Positions 26,706 through 36,718 of a DNA stretch of 64,000 bases are shown piece after piece. Numbering within the stretch: position 1 is the first letter of the stretch; the number at the start of each line of letters is the position of its first letter. The notes below the pieces were generated by a model. That model saw nothing but the letters and a program-made list of their open reading frames with translations. It was not told the origin of the DNA and did not search any database. The position numbers and the translations under genes are program-made. Origin of the DNA: Nostoc sp. NIES-4103 (GTDB lineage Bacteria > Cyanobacteriota > Cyanobacteriia > Cyanobacteriales > Nostocaceae); contig NZ_AP018288.1 in NCBI RefSeq assembly GCF_002368335.1, positions 4,142,397 through 4,206,396 on the forward strand. Direction: 5' to 3'.

Positions 26706-26915
26706 ACTTGTTGCTTTGAATATTATATCTTCTATTGTAGCTTAATCTTCACAAAAGTCGGAGAGACTAATTCAACTTGAGGTACTATGCAATTGCAAAA
26801 TTCACTGTTATATAGCGTTTCCTAAGCTACTAGAGTACACCCAAATCTTGTTAGACAAGGTTATTAGCTTTGAAAATGTACTTCACCAGATTAGTAACCA
26901 TTAGACTTTTAGTAG

Positions 26916-28325
26916 TTAATGTCCATTTACATTTAGTTCAATCATCATAATATCGCTAAAATAACTACGATATAATTGACAGCGTGGCTCTACTTGATTA
27001 CCCGAAAGCTTCACCAAACCTATACTCTGTAATTGATAAGCTAATATTGTTTCTAACCTTACTGGTTTGCGAGAACTAGCCACTGTTTGAAATGCCGCCA
27101 TAAGTTTTGGTTCCTGTTGCAAACTCAACCAATATTCTCGCAAATGATGACTATAAATACCTGCATCTGTTGGAGCTTGTGCTAATAATTGTTCTAGGGT
27201 GACATCGGGGTAGCTTTTGAGGTGAGAAAATGCCTGCTGCAACAGATAAGGATGACCACCTACCAATTGCATTAACGGGTCTATAACAGATGCGTCTGTT
27301 GCTAATCCATATTGTTGGGCAAATGTCTGTACTTGCTCTCTAGTTAATTCTGGTAACTCAATGGGTAAGCCGACATTAAAAGGCGACTGATTAATATTTA
27401 ACCGGATATAAACGTCGGTAGCATGAGCGATCGCTAGCCGTAACTTTTTCCAGTTTTTCCGGCTTCTGGCTTTCTCATACCAAGAGCGCAACAACCCAAA
27501 AAAGTCTTCGTAAACTTCAGGATAAGGGAAAAGTGCGTCTACATCATCTAGATATAAAACTAGCGGACTGTCATTATCAGCTAAGAGGTATTCTTCTAAA
27601 TACGTCGTGCAACTTACCTTAGCACCCATGCCTTCTTCATCCCAATATTTATTTAACTGATTGGGTAAGTTGAGTTCTCGGCTGAGATTGAGACAAAACC
27701 AACGCAAAAATTTATTTAAATTGGTGAAGTGAGTTTTTCGATCTGCCATCTCCAAACTTAAACTGATTGTGCGATAACCCTGCTTTGCTAGCTTAACTAA
27801 TACCCGTTCCATCAAAGAGGTTTTACCCATTAATTTAGGTGCTTTGATCCGAATCAGGGAACCAGGTTGCAACAGGCTTTCATAGCAGAGCATTTCCATG
27901 GGAAAGCGCTCCACATATAATTCTGGAGTTGGTAAACTGGGTTTAGCTTGGGTTAAATATGGAGTAGCAGTAACTTCTTTAACCTTAGCATTGCGCTGTA
28001 GGCTGTTAACACTCGTTGATTGGGAACTTAGTAAGTAATATTCATCTTTCAATTGCTTTTCCCAATGTCGTTTTAATGCTTCCTTAAAATTACTTTTTTT
28101 GACTTTTTCTCCTAATGCATCTGTTAGCAATTTCCATAGTTTAGGCGCTACATCTTGACTGATATAAGTTGTAGCATACTGGTTTCTAGCTGCAATTTGG
28201 TCATATTCATCTCGTTCCCAAGCTCCTTTAAGTACAATTATTTCCACATCACTTAAGGTTCTATAAAACTTTGCTAAAACTGCTTGGTTAGCAATTTTAA
28301 TTGCCTCATTTAAGTTAAAAACCAT
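26916..28325 (-). CDS. vMAP-type N-terminal domain plus AAA-like ATPase
   Basis: 469 residues. The first about 95 residues (MVFNLNEAIKIANQAVLAKFYRTLSDVEIIVLKGAW...QDVAPKLWKLLTDALGEKVKKSNFKEAL) match the helical N-terminal domain known from vWA-MoxR-associated proteins, which is linked to conflict and signalling systems. After a linker, an AAA-like domain (about 125-465) has P-loop APKLMGKTSL, sensor-type LVLYLDDVDALFPYPEVYEDFF, and FNVGLPIELPELTREQVQTFAQQYGL, closely similar to the second ATPase domain of the 895-residue protein. The C-terminal QLQSIGLVKLSGNQVEPRCQLYRSYF is the winged-helix end seen in all family members here. It is likely a signal-transducing ATPase that recruits partners through the N-terminal domain. 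Confidence 0.82.
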   Translation of the reverse strand: MVFNLNEAIKIANQAVLAKFYRTLSDVEIIVLKGAWERDEYDQIAARNQYATTYISQDVAPKLWKLLTDALGEKVKKSNFKEALKRHWEKQLKDEYYLLSSQSTSVNSLQRNAKVKEVTATPYLTQAKPSLPTPELYVERFPMEMLCYESLLQPGSLIRIKAPKLMGKTSLMERVLVKLAKQGYRTISLSLEMADRKTHFTNLNKFLRWFCLNLSRELNLPNQLNKYWDEEGMGAKVSCTTYLEEYLLADNDSPLVLYLDDVDALFPYPEVYEDFFGLLRSWYEKARSRKNWKKLRLAIAHATDVYIRLNINQSPFNVGLPIELPELTREQVQTFAQQYGLATDASVIDPLMQLVGGHPYLLQQAFSHLKSYPDVTLEQLLAQAPTDAGIYSHHLREYWLSLQQEPKLMAAFQTVASSRKPVRLETILAYQLQSIGLVKLSGNQVEPRCQLYRSYFSDIMMIELNVNGH

Positions 28326-28510
28326 GACGCTTCAAAGTAAATTTTTTTGAAATTTAGATTTATTTAATTTGTTTGCACCCCGGCCTTATCTTTGCAGGGC
28401 TTTCACCCAGCAGCGCTAAATCTCGATCACGAAGCTGAAAACCCCGCTGTTGATTCCAGCAAGGCAGTAACTAGAGCAATCCTATTTGATGTGCCAACAC
28501 CAACACGTTG

Positions 28511-28546
28511 AGATACCTGGCTTGTTGAAGAAGTCAGGTATCTTTT
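28511..28546. terminator. Stem-loop with T-run (bidirectional terminator candidate)
   Basis: AGATACCTGGCTT, loop GTTGAAG, AAGTCAGGTATCT, a 13-bp stem with one wobble pair, then TTTT on the + strand. It sits between the 1909-residue kinase (stop at 28577) and the AAA gene (start 28325), so it could end the kinase transcript. The T-run is on the + strand only, which weakens this reading. Confidence 0.5.
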
Positions 28547-28576
28547 AGTTCGTAACTTACTTAAGATTTCTATATA

Positions 28577-31500
28577 TTATAAATGTTGCTCGATCCAAGT
28601 ATTGTTAAAAATTAATTCATAAATGCGGTTGTGGATTTTTAAATAACTATCTTGCTTGACTAATAACCCTGATAATATCAATTCTCGTTCTTCGAGGCTA
28701 TCAACAGGCTTCACCTTTCCTTGCTCTAGAATTCGTCGATAGAGTTCTAGCATTGCAGCGGCTTGTCCATCGCCTTTGAGGATGCGATCGCGAATTGTTC
28801 TTAAATGTTCTGGTTCATCCTGGGATTCCCAATTTTCTATAATATTTGTACGGATTAAATTTTCAGTCCATGCTTTTTCACTTTTTTCGGGTAGAGAAGA
28901 TGATAAATTACGAATGAGTTTACAAATCTTTTGAGTTAAAAACGGCTGCCCGTTAGTCCAAAACAACACTTCTTTGAGTACTGCTTGGGGGTTGCTCACT
29001 TTGTCTGCTAGTCCTTGCAGTAGTGGTTGAGCTTCATGCATTTGGAAGCCATGGAGTTGAATTGCCTGACCAATATTAAAAGGCGTTCTCCGATAATCAG
29101 TGATAAAATCGCCAGGAGTAGCAACACCAAATAAGGCAAAACACAAGCGTTTGTATTCTGAATTAATAGAGCGTTGATTATAGCAAGAGCGAACTAAGGC
29201 AAAGAAGTCATTAACTTGAAAATCTAAACCTAAAACACTATCAATTTCATCTAAAAAGATAACTATTTTCGGTGCTAGAGTATTATCTGGTAATTTCACT
29301 TCCCTTAACAACACTTCCTCAAAAAATCTACTCAATCGTTGTACAGGAGAAATATCTAGCCGCTCTTGCCACCAAGCTTTTAAATTAACTTTATCTAGCA
29401 GGTCAAAACTTTGCCACAACTCCACAGCTAATCCTTTGTACCATTGCTCTGGGGTGATGTTTTCGTTGCCAATTCGTGTCATATCGATGGCTGCACAACA
29501 AAAACCCTCTTGCTGCAAGTGGTGCATCATCCGCACCATGAGACTTGATTTGCCCATCTGTCGAGTATTTAGAATGTAACAAAACTCTCCATTTTTTAAT
29601 GCTTTGTAGAAATAACGGTCTGCGGAACGCACTACATAAGTAGGAGCATCAATTGGCAAACTGCCACCAACTTGATAATCATATGTTGAGGCTTGTTCGG
29701 CACTTTTGAGCAGCGCATTTTCAAATTCTAATTTGGCTTGAGTGGCTTTGAGAATTTCTAGGGTTTGTGATAGTTCTTGGGTACGTTCTTCTACTTTTTG
29801 TTCTAGGGTGGCGTAGAGGCGAGAATTTTCAATAGAAATAGCGGCTTGGCTAGAAAGGATATTTAAGATTTGGACGCGAGCTGGTGTGAATGCCCCCGTT
29901 GTGAGATTATTTTCTAAATATACAATGCCACTTAATTTGCCTTGATTGAGTAGGGGAATACAAAGAATTGATTTAGGTTGAGTGGCGACAATATAGGAGT
30001 CACGGATAAATTGTCCCTCATGAACAGCATCATTGAGAACTACGTTTTCTTGGGTGCGGGCGACATAGTTGATGATGGCGGTTGAAAGTAAGGGAGTTTG
30101 GCTGGAGGCATCCAGTGATTCTACTGGGATGGATTGTAGTATGGTGACATGATCAGAATTTACGGTGGCGATCGCTTCAATCACCCAGTTTTCATGATTA
30201 TGCAGAAGCAGAAAGCCTTTTTCAGCGCCTGCATTCTCAATCATGATTTTCATCAATTTTGCCAGTAACTTGCTGAGAACAATTTCTTCAGCTAGGGCTT
30301 GAGATGCTTTAATAACCGTTGTTAAATCCAGTATTTCTCCATGGCTACCAGTAGTCGAAATAGTTGTGCTGAGGTTCTTAGCTTTCTCTTGATTTGTAGT
30401 TCCTATAAAATATTGTGGATATTCGTCTTCTAATTGTTTGACTTTGGCTTTAGCGCCCCAGCGAGTGTAACAATGGTGGGCATTTCTCAAATACAACTGA
30501 CCAATTTCTTCTCTACCAAGGTCAAGATAAAATTCTGCGGCTCGTTCATAAGCTAAAGCTTCTTCATGAAGAAATTCATATTTTTTTGCACCTTGAATAG
30601 CTTTTTCGTATAATTCTTGTGCTTGCCAATATTGACATAACACGCGTGCTTTTTCAGCTGCCACTAAATCATATTTATGTTGAAAATTTGCTGGGCATTT
30701 ATTAGCCCATATTCTCATTTTATCTTGATTTTTATCTACTTCCTCAATAAATTCCTTTTGCTGATTTTTCTCACAATTATTATAATTGACAATTAAACTC
30801 AAAGAAAAGTAGAAATTATGCTGTGAAGCAGGTAGAAATAAGCTGCAAGCCTTCACATACTTTTCTGCATTAATTGCGTTAGAAGCAGCCTCAATATAAT
30901 CTTTAAAAAAATAGCAGGAAATTGTTGCAGCAAAGTATCTGATAAATAACAACCATTCGTTATTATCTTGGGTTAAATCTTCCAAAAATATATTTGCTTT
31001 GTGTACTAATTCTACTACAATGCTTTGGCATATTTTAATATAATTAAGTGAATATTTTTGCCGCAATTTCAATATTTGTCTGGTATATTTCGTATAACTA
31101 TACTCAACATCTTCTAAATTATCCCCTCTAAAAAACTGGATAAGGCAATAGTCTATGGCTGTGTAACTAGCGTATTCATAGTCTCCTGCGTCTATACCTA
31201 TTTGAAATGCTTTTAGCAATTTTTCTTCTATAATTCTATTTTGAATAGACTCTTTCCACTGCCATAATGAAAAATAGTAAACATGAGCTACTAAGGCTTC
31301 TAATTTAGGGATGTTGAATTTTCTAAGTAGTTTTACAGATAGATTACCAAACTCAAATCCTAAATCAGTATCTCCGCTGGAACATAAAATCATTCCATAA
31401 AGAATATATATGCTAGGAGATTGAGAAGGATTTCCATATTGAAGACAAAGATGTACCTGAATTAATATAACTAAAATAAATAAGGAAAAATTTATAGTAA

Positions 31501-34306
31501 TTGTAGCAGTAACCATCTGCTGTAGTATTAGTACTATGGCAGTAGGCTGTAAATCATTCATTAAATGGTAGTTAATTAAATCTTTTATATTTATATTATT
31601 CAATAATAAATTTATATCTTTTTGTTTTTGGTTAATTTCTTTTTCTATTTCACTTGCTTTGGTTGGTAAATATACTCCTAATTCTGCTAAAGCTTTTTGC
31701 CCAGTATCTATGATCTTTCCTGGTTGTAATTGAGCATAATACGACAAGTTAATTATCTGGTATACTCTTATTTTTTCGAGATTTTGTTTAGTATATTTGA
31801 GAATTATTTTAGACAAGTATTCTACTTGTTCAAATTTTGTAGTTAGAGCAAGTACTTCCAAATATTCTATATATATTTCAATAGTTAATTCATATTTATT
31901 CTCCCAGCTATTTAAGGCTAATGCTTTTACCCCATTTTCTAAATATTTCAAAGCTGACTCATAAGCTGTTGACATTTTTGCTTTTTTTCCAGCCTGAAGA
32001 TTTAATCTAGCCAACTCATCTTTTTCTAGTTGCTCACTAATCAAATCCATTCCTTCATTAAGTTGGTTGACGATATTAAAAATTTTTTCTGCCAACTCAT
32101 CTTGTTGAATATTTTTCAATAAATGACGACCTATTTGTAGATGAACCGCTTTTTTATCTTCCTCTTGAATTAGAATATAAGCTGCTTGTTGAACTCTGTC
32201 ATGTAAAAATTGATAAGGTACAAATTTAGGATATTTTTGTAACAGTTCTTCCTGATCCCATAATAAGTGTACTTTATAATCATTACTTAATGGAACAATC
32301 AATCCTTCTTGGACAGCAGGCTGTAATTCTTGAGAGGTAAGTGTTTGGGATTTTTTATTGACGACTGAAAGAACTTCTAAGGTAAATTTATGTCCTATAC
32401 AAGCAGCTAATTTCAAAACATTCTGAGTATTTTTATCCAGATTTTTAATTTTGCTCACCATTAAATCAACTATATTATCAGTTATTGCAACTCTATGAAT
32501 TTGCTCAATATCCCACTGCCAAAATACATTCTTTTTGTCTTCATCGTTTAGAGTAAATTGTGAATGCGGAGCCTTAAAGACCAATATTTTTTTTTGATAT
32601 AGTGTTTGCAGTAATTGTTTCAAAAAAAAGCAATTACCACCAGTTTTTTTATTCACTAACTCTGCTAGAGGTTTTGCATATTCTCTTGAACAATTTAGGG
32701 TATCAGCTATTAATTGTTTGATATGGCTTAGTTTCAAAGGATGAAGAATAATTTCATTGATTCGCACATCTGCCTTTTGAATTTTCTCTAAAGTATACAT
32801 CAAAGGATGAGTAGGACTAACTTCATTATTACGGTATGCTCCTATTATCAATAAGTAGTGAATATCGTAATTAGTTATTAATGACTCAATCAAATTTAAT
32901 GATTGTAAATCTGCCCATTGTAAATCATCCAAGAAGATGACTAATGGGTGTTCTTTTTGGCTAAAAATGCTAATAAATCTCTCAAAGAATAAATTAAAGC
33001 GATTTTGTGCTTCATCTGCTCCTGTTTGCTCAATAGGTGTCTGTTTGCCAATAATTTTTTCTAACTCAGGAATTACATCAATGATAATTTGAGCATTATC
33101 TCCTAAAGCTTCTGAAATTTTCTCTTTCCAAGTTTGTAACGAAATTTTTGATTCACTCAAAAGTTGACGGATTAAGTCTTGAAAAGCCTGCGTGATTGCT
33201 GCATAGGGAATAGTCCTTTGCAACTGGTCAAATTTGCCATGAATGAAATATCCTTGTTGACGGGTAATAGGTTTATGAATTTCATTAACTAAGGCAGATT
33301 TGCCAATACCTGAATAACCAGAAACCACTATTATCTCAGTAGTACCTTGGCTGACTCGCTCAAAGATAGTTAAGAGTTGAGTAATTTCCTGTTCTCTTCC
33401 ATATAGTTTTTGCGGAATACAAAACTTATCCGAAATATCCTGACTCCCCAAAGAAAATGGAGGGATTTGTTTTAGAGTCTTTAATTGCTGGAGACACATT
33501 TCTAAATCAGCCTTAATTCCCCAAGCACTTTGGTATCGTTCTTCTGGAGTTTTAGCTAACAACTTCATGACAATATTAGATATTGTCACAGGAATTGAGG
33601 AAATTAATTCATGAGGTGTTTTTGGATGTTGCGCGAGATGACAATGGACTAATTCTACCGGGTCATTGGTTGTGAAAGGAAGTTGATGAGTCAATAGTTC
33701 ATATAAAGTGACCCCTAGAGAGTAAAAGTCACTGCGGTAATCTATGCCTCTATTCATTCTCCCAGTTTGCTCTGGGGCAATATAAGCTAATGTTCCTTCT
33801 AATTGATTGATGCTGATGCTGCAAAGCACTTGATTTTCTTCGGATAAACTGGTAGAAATCCCAAAATCAATTATTTTGAGTTGTTCAGTTTTTCGGTTAT
33901 AGATAATATTGGAAGGATTAATGTCTTTGTGGATGATATTATTAGTATGAATAGCTGCCAACCCCTCAGTAATCTTGATAGCAATAGCTAGAAATTTTTC
34001 TAAGGCAAAGTGATGTTTGGATATTAATAGATTTAGCGATTGACCATCAAAATCTTCCAAGACTATTGCTAAACTATTTTGATACCGAAGTAACTCATAG
34101 GTTTTGATAATGTGTTTATCGTTCAATGAACGAGTAATTTCATATTCTTGTTTATATCGAGTTAATTCTGAAGGACTCGGGTAATTTTCTTTCAGTATTT
34201 TCAGGATAATATTTTGATTGTCTGTCTTGAAAATACCTCGATAAACCAGTGAGTTAGCACTTTCATATATTTTTTCATTTATCTGATATTGTGTTATATT
34301 TATCAT
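28577..34306 (-). CDS. Ser/Thr protein kinase-AAA-TPR-GAF-AAA-like giant
   Basis: 1909 residues. Hanks-type kinase domain 1-275 with lysine K36, catalytic loop HKDINPSN (D128), DFG at 147-149 and an APEQTGRMN activation segment; it should be active, with HKD replacing HRD. A STAND/AAA ATPase follows (P-loop GYSGIGKSAL near 330), then a long TPR-like helical region to about 1350 and a GAF domain (about 1370-1530) with a coiled coil. In this architecture the C-terminus is normally a histidine kinase, as in the gene at 61038. Here residues about 1590-1909 are instead an AAA-like ATPase (YQVGGSLPIDAPTYVVRSAD, NTRQMGKSSL, IVIFLDEID) like that of the 895-residue neighbour. ATG 34306 has no strong ribosome site. 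The substrate is unknown. Confidence 0.88.
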   Translation of the reverse strand: MINITQYQINEKIYESANSLVYRGIFKTDNQNIILKILKENYPSPSELTRYKQEYEITRSLNDKHIIKTYELLRYQNSLAIVLEDFDGQSLNLLISKHHFALEKFLAIAIKITEGLAAIHTNNIIHKDINPSNIIYNRKTEQLKIIDFGISTSLSEENQVLCSISINQLEGTLAYIAPEQTGRMNRGIDYRSDFYSLGVTLYELLTHQLPFTTNDPVELVHCHLAQHPKTPHELISSIPVTISNIVMKLLAKTPEERYQSAWGIKADLEMCLQQLKTLKQIPPFSLGSQDISDKFCIPQKLYGREQEITQLLTIFERVSQGTTEIIVVSGYSGIGKSALVNEIHKPITRQQGYFIHGKFDQLQRTIPYAAITQAFQDLIRQLLSESKISLQTWKEKISEALGDNAQIIIDVIPELEKIIGKQTPIEQTGADEAQNRFNLFFERFISIFSQKEHPLVIFLDDLQWADLQSLNLIESLITNYDIHYLLIIGAYRNNEVSPTHPLMYTLEKIQKADVRINEIILHPLKLSHIKQLIADTLNCSREYAKPLAELVNKKTGGNCFFLKQLLQTLYQKKILVFKAPHSQFTLNDEDKKNVFWQWDIEQIHRVAITDNIVDLMVSKIKNLDKNTQNVLKLAACIGHKFTLEVLSVVNKKSQTLTSQELQPAVQEGLIVPLSNDYKVHLLWDQEELLQKYPKFVPYQFLHDRVQQAAYILIQEEDKKAVHLQIGRHLLKNIQQDELAEKIFNIVNQLNEGMDLISEQLEKDELARLNLQAGKKAKMSTAYESALKYLENGVKALALNSWENKYELTIEIYIEYLEVLALTTKFEQVEYLSKIILKYTKQNLEKIRVYQIINLSYYAQLQPGKIIDTGQKALAELGVYLPTKASEIEKEINQKQKDINLLLNNINIKDLINYHLMNDLQPTAIVLILQQMVTATITINFSLFILVILIQVHLCLQYGNPSQSPSIYILYGMILCSSGDTDLGFEFGNLSVKLLRKFNIPKLEALVAHVYYFSLWQWKESIQNRIIEEKLLKAFQIGIDAGDYEYASYTAIDYCLIQFFRGDNLEDVEYSYTKYTRQILKLRQKYSLNYIKICQSIVVELVHKANIFLEDLTQDNNEWLLFIRYFAATISCYFFKDYIEAASNAINAEKYVKACSLFLPASQHNFYFSLSLIVNYNNCEKNQQKEFIEEVDKNQDKMRIWANKCPANFQHKYDLVAAEKARVLCQYWQAQELYEKAIQGAKKYEFLHEEALAYERAAEFYLDLGREEIGQLYLRNAHHCYTRWGAKAKVKQLEDEYPQYFIGTTNQEKAKNLSTTISTTGSHGEILDLTTVIKASQALAEEIVLSKLLAKLMKIMIENAGAEKGFLLLHNHENWVIEAIATVNSDHVTILQSIPVESLDASSQTPLLSTAIINYVARTQENVVLNDAVHEGQFIRDSYIVATQPKSILCIPLLNQGKLSGIVYLENNLTTGAFTPARVQILNILSSQAAISIENSRLYATLEQKVEERTQELSQTLEILKATQAKLEFENALLKSAEQASTYDYQVGGSLPIDAPTYVVRSADRYFYKALKNGEFCYILNTRQMGKSSLMVRMMHHLQQEGFCCAAIDMTRIGNENITPEQWYKGLAVELWQSFDLLDKVNLKAWWQERLDISPVQRLSRFFEEVLLREVKLPDNTLAPKIVIFLDEIDSVLGLDFQVNDFFALVRSCYNQRSINSEYKRLCFALFGVATPGDFITDYRRTPFNIGQAIQLHGFQMHEAQPLLQGLADKVSNPQAVLKEVLFWTNGQPFLTQKICKLIRNLSSSLPEKSEKAWTENLIRTNIIENWESQDEPEHLRTIRDRILKGDGQAAAMLELYRRILEQGKVKPVDSLEERELILSGLLVKQDSYLKIHNRIYELIFNNTWIEQHL

Positions 34307-34385
34307 ATTTTTAGTAAATACTTATTTTGTTATGTATTAGCTTTTATCGGATTGAAAATTTAAATTATTCTCTAGATAGCTAACC

Positions 34386-35771
34386 TTAATCATTAGAGTT
34401 TATTTTTCGGTAAATCTCTGTAATAGTAGTTGTTAAAACTTGATATTCTTCTTTAGTAGATGTTGTCATTATTTGTGACATCCATGTATCACAGCTTTTA
34501 CATATCTGTCTATTTTCTAACTGATTAAGTATTAAATCTTGTCTGAGTCTGTTAAATAAATCTCCACACCAAATATTTTTCAGTGTTTGTTCATTATAAT
34601 TGCCTAAACTTTCAATATTCTGCTCAAACCCAAGTCTAAACAAGGTTTCAATACAGTAGTATATTTTGCCGTCAGGTAAAACTGTAATTTCCGTGAAAGG
34701 GAACAAACAAGGCCAGCGCCCACCTGCTTTTTGTCTGTAATATTGCAATTTACTATTACCAGCTTTATTCATGGTTTCAAGACGCATATTACTTTCTTTA
34801 TACTCAGCAAGGTTCAATATAAAAATAGCATTTATTTTTGATAACCAATACTCTCGAAACTGTTTTTCTTCTTCAAGAGATACATTTTTGTTTCTCACAA
34901 AAGATGTTCTAATTTCACAGCCAATATTCAATCGATCTCGGAGTTTAATAAAATTAATAACATTAGATATAATTGTATTAAAATCGGCTCCCCGAACTTT
35001 TCTATAAGTATCTGGAGTAGCAGCATCAATACTAATATCAATGCTGGTTAAACCAGCTTCCAATAATGCTTGAGACAAAGTTTCATCTAACAGTTGTCCA
35101 TTAGTTGTGATATGAACTCTGGGAACTCCTTGCTGTCTACAGAGTTGGACAAATTCTACAAGTTTAGGATGAAGTATTGGCTCTTCAATACTACCAATTA
35201 TGATGCCAATTTTTCCTTTTCCACATTCTTTGGCTAATTTCTGCATCATCTGCCAAGACATTGCTTTCTTACCTTTGAAAAAGTCTGTGCTATGAGTTTG
35301 TTTTAACTCTGCACTATGGTAAGGACACATGACGCATTTGAGATTACAAGTATTCCCCACGATTACTCTAACATAGGAGGGTTTGACTGCTACTCCATAA
35401 TGGTTAGCAAAGTAATGTAGCTGTTCATCAATATCAGTTTCAGAAATGAGAGTATAAGATATTTTTGGAAAAAAAATTTCTTGAGTTTGAAGTTCAATTT
35501 TTTGGCGTAATTGCTCCCAAATATGAATTAATTCTTGCGGATATAAATATGCCAGTATGGGATAGGGGGGTAAACCTAATTCTGATGCGACTGGTAGGAT
35601 AGGTTGGAAAGCTATGATTTTCTTTTGTGCTTTTGCTATTGTTAACAGTTTTTCTATAGTTTTTGGATGTAAGGGAACATTATGATTGGGAATTTCCAGT
35701 ATCATTTCTGGTATTTCCCAATCAAAGTTTTTTTGATTTGGTAATAGTTTTTGAGGATCTTTAATAATCAT
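34386..35771 (-). CDS. Radical SAM/SPASM enzyme
   Basis: 461 residues. Residues 1-135 form an unrecognised N-terminal domain. The radical SAM core follows with the 4Fe-4S motif C142-x3-C146-x2-C149 (TCNLKCVMCP), and GIIIGSIEEPILHPKLVEFV and VHITTNGQLL further on. The C-terminus (CLFPFTEITVLPDGKIYYC...NIWCGDLFNRLR...QICKSCDTW) has the cysteine spacing of a SPASM/twitch domain that carries extra Fe-S clusters, typical of peptide-modifying enzymes. It stands 273 bases downstream of the precursor-like gene at 36045, so it may act on those peptides. It could instead be a general anSME-like enzyme. No partner protease or transporter is present. Confidence 0.85.
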   Translation of the reverse strand: MIIKDPQKLLPNQKNFDWEIPEMILEIPNHNVPLHPKTIEKLLTIAKAQKKIIAFQPILPVASELGLPPYPILAYLYPQELIHIWEQLRQKIELQTQEIFFPKISYTLISETDIDEQLHYFANHYGVAVKPSYVRVIVGNTCNLKCVMCPYHSAELKQTHSTDFFKGKKAMSWQMMQKLAKECGKGKIGIIIGSIEEPILHPKLVEFVQLCRQQGVPRVHITTNGQLLDETLSQALLEAGLTSIDISIDAATPDTYRKVRGADFNTIISNVINFIKLRDRLNIGCEIRTSFVRNKNVSLEEEKQFREYWLSKINAIFILNLAEYKESNMRLETMNKAGNSKLQYYRQKAGGRWPCLFPFTEITVLPDGKIYYCIETLFRLGFEQNIESLGNYNEQTLKNIWCGDLFNRLRQDLILNQLENRQICKSCDTWMSQIMTTSTKEEYQVLTTTITEIYRKINSND

Positions 35772-35870
35772 ATATAGGTAATTTTATTAATTATTAAGTA
35801 TTGTTTAAAGTCTCAAACAAAAGCCTTTTTTACATAATGTTTCAAGAATTTATATGTCTACATTTTTGAG

Positions 35871-35895
35871 GGGCAATAATCACTAATTATTGCCC
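35871..35895. terminator. Stem-loop between precursor gene and radical SAM gene
   Basis: GGGCAATAAT, loop CACTA, ATTATTGCCC, a perfect 10-bp stem. On the - strand it would stand between the precursor-like gene (ends 36045) and the radical SAM gene (starts 35771), a usual place for partial termination or RNA protection in peptide operons. There is no T-run on the - strand side. Confidence 0.45.
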
Positions 35896-36044
35896 GTATT
35901 CGTTATTAACGTTATAGCAGTTCCTGTTCTAGTGAAGTACAACCTAACATTTGATTTATAAGCTTTATAAGCTTTGTATATGTACCTCATCTACTAGGAA
36001 ACGCTGTCACAATCTTAATACCCCAAATTACAACATCTTGTCAT

Positions 36045-36599
36045 TTAAGTACAGGTTGTAGGAATATAAGGGTTTGGTGAACAGTATGGCTTTTCATCAG
36101 AAGGAGAATCTATCCATTCTTCTAATTCTCTCATAGCCAGTGGTGCCGTTCTATCAGATTCACTATTTGAAATTATAGGACGTGGAGGGTAGGGAATGTG
36201 GCAAATCAACTTTCCCGTGTCGCGCTGAATATCCGAAATCAGGCCTTCAAAAGCATTATATATGACTTTTGTATCCCAATATTTCCTATATGATGGGTCG
36301 AATATAGGAAGAAAGCCTTCTCGATCTCCAAAGGCTCTTAATAGTAATTTATGTGCTTCCTTATATTCTTGCTCTCCATGCTCGTGAGCAAATAACAGGT
36401 AATAGACTTTATTATGAGGGTCTGTGAAGTATTTACTTAACTCTTCCGCAATTTCGCTACCTTGATTCAGCCATATATAAGCAATAACTTGAGAAAGCTT
36501 TTTGCTCATTTCCAATAGTTCTTTGACTGGGATTATTTTTTTGATTTCTTCTTCTTTTATCTCACTACATGTTAAGACAAAATTTCTATTTCCAACCAT
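36045..36599 (-). CDS. Putative RiPP (TOMM-like) precursor B with Cys/Thr C-terminus
   Basis: 184 residues starting at ATG 36599 with a strong AGGAG seven bases upstream. I do not recognise a named family. It shares with the 345-residue protein at 37091 a helical segment KKLSQVIAYIW, then F-x-G-L-I-S-D-I, IPYPPRP, and a C-terminus PYIPTTCT. The last 14 residues (PYCSPNPYIPTTCT) contain two Cys plus Ser/Thr, the substrates of YcaO cyclodehydratases. The QVIAYIW helix is reminiscent of leader segments of two-chain TOMM precursors, from memory and unverified. The gene is far longer than ordinary precursors, so it may instead be an accessory protein with a modifiable tail. A 119-base gap separates it from the truncated amidohydrolase upstream. 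Confidence 0.6.
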   Translation of the reverse strand: MVGNRNFVLTCSEIKEEEIKKIIPVKELLEMSKKLSQVIAYIWLNQGSEIAEELSKYFTDPHNKVYYLLFAHEHGEQEYKEAHKLLLRAFGDREGFLPIFDPSYRKYWDTKVIYNAFEGLISDIQRDTGKLICHIPYPPRPIISNSESDRTAPLAMRELEEWIDSPSDEKPYCSPNPYIPTTCT

Positions 36600-36718
36600 G
36601 AGAATTCTCCTTTTTTGATTTAGTAAATTTCATCGGTACAAGTTTAAAGATTTATTTGCTTTTAGAGATATACCAAGATATTTTAATTAATCTTTGATAA
36701 TCACAAATAAATTTTAGT

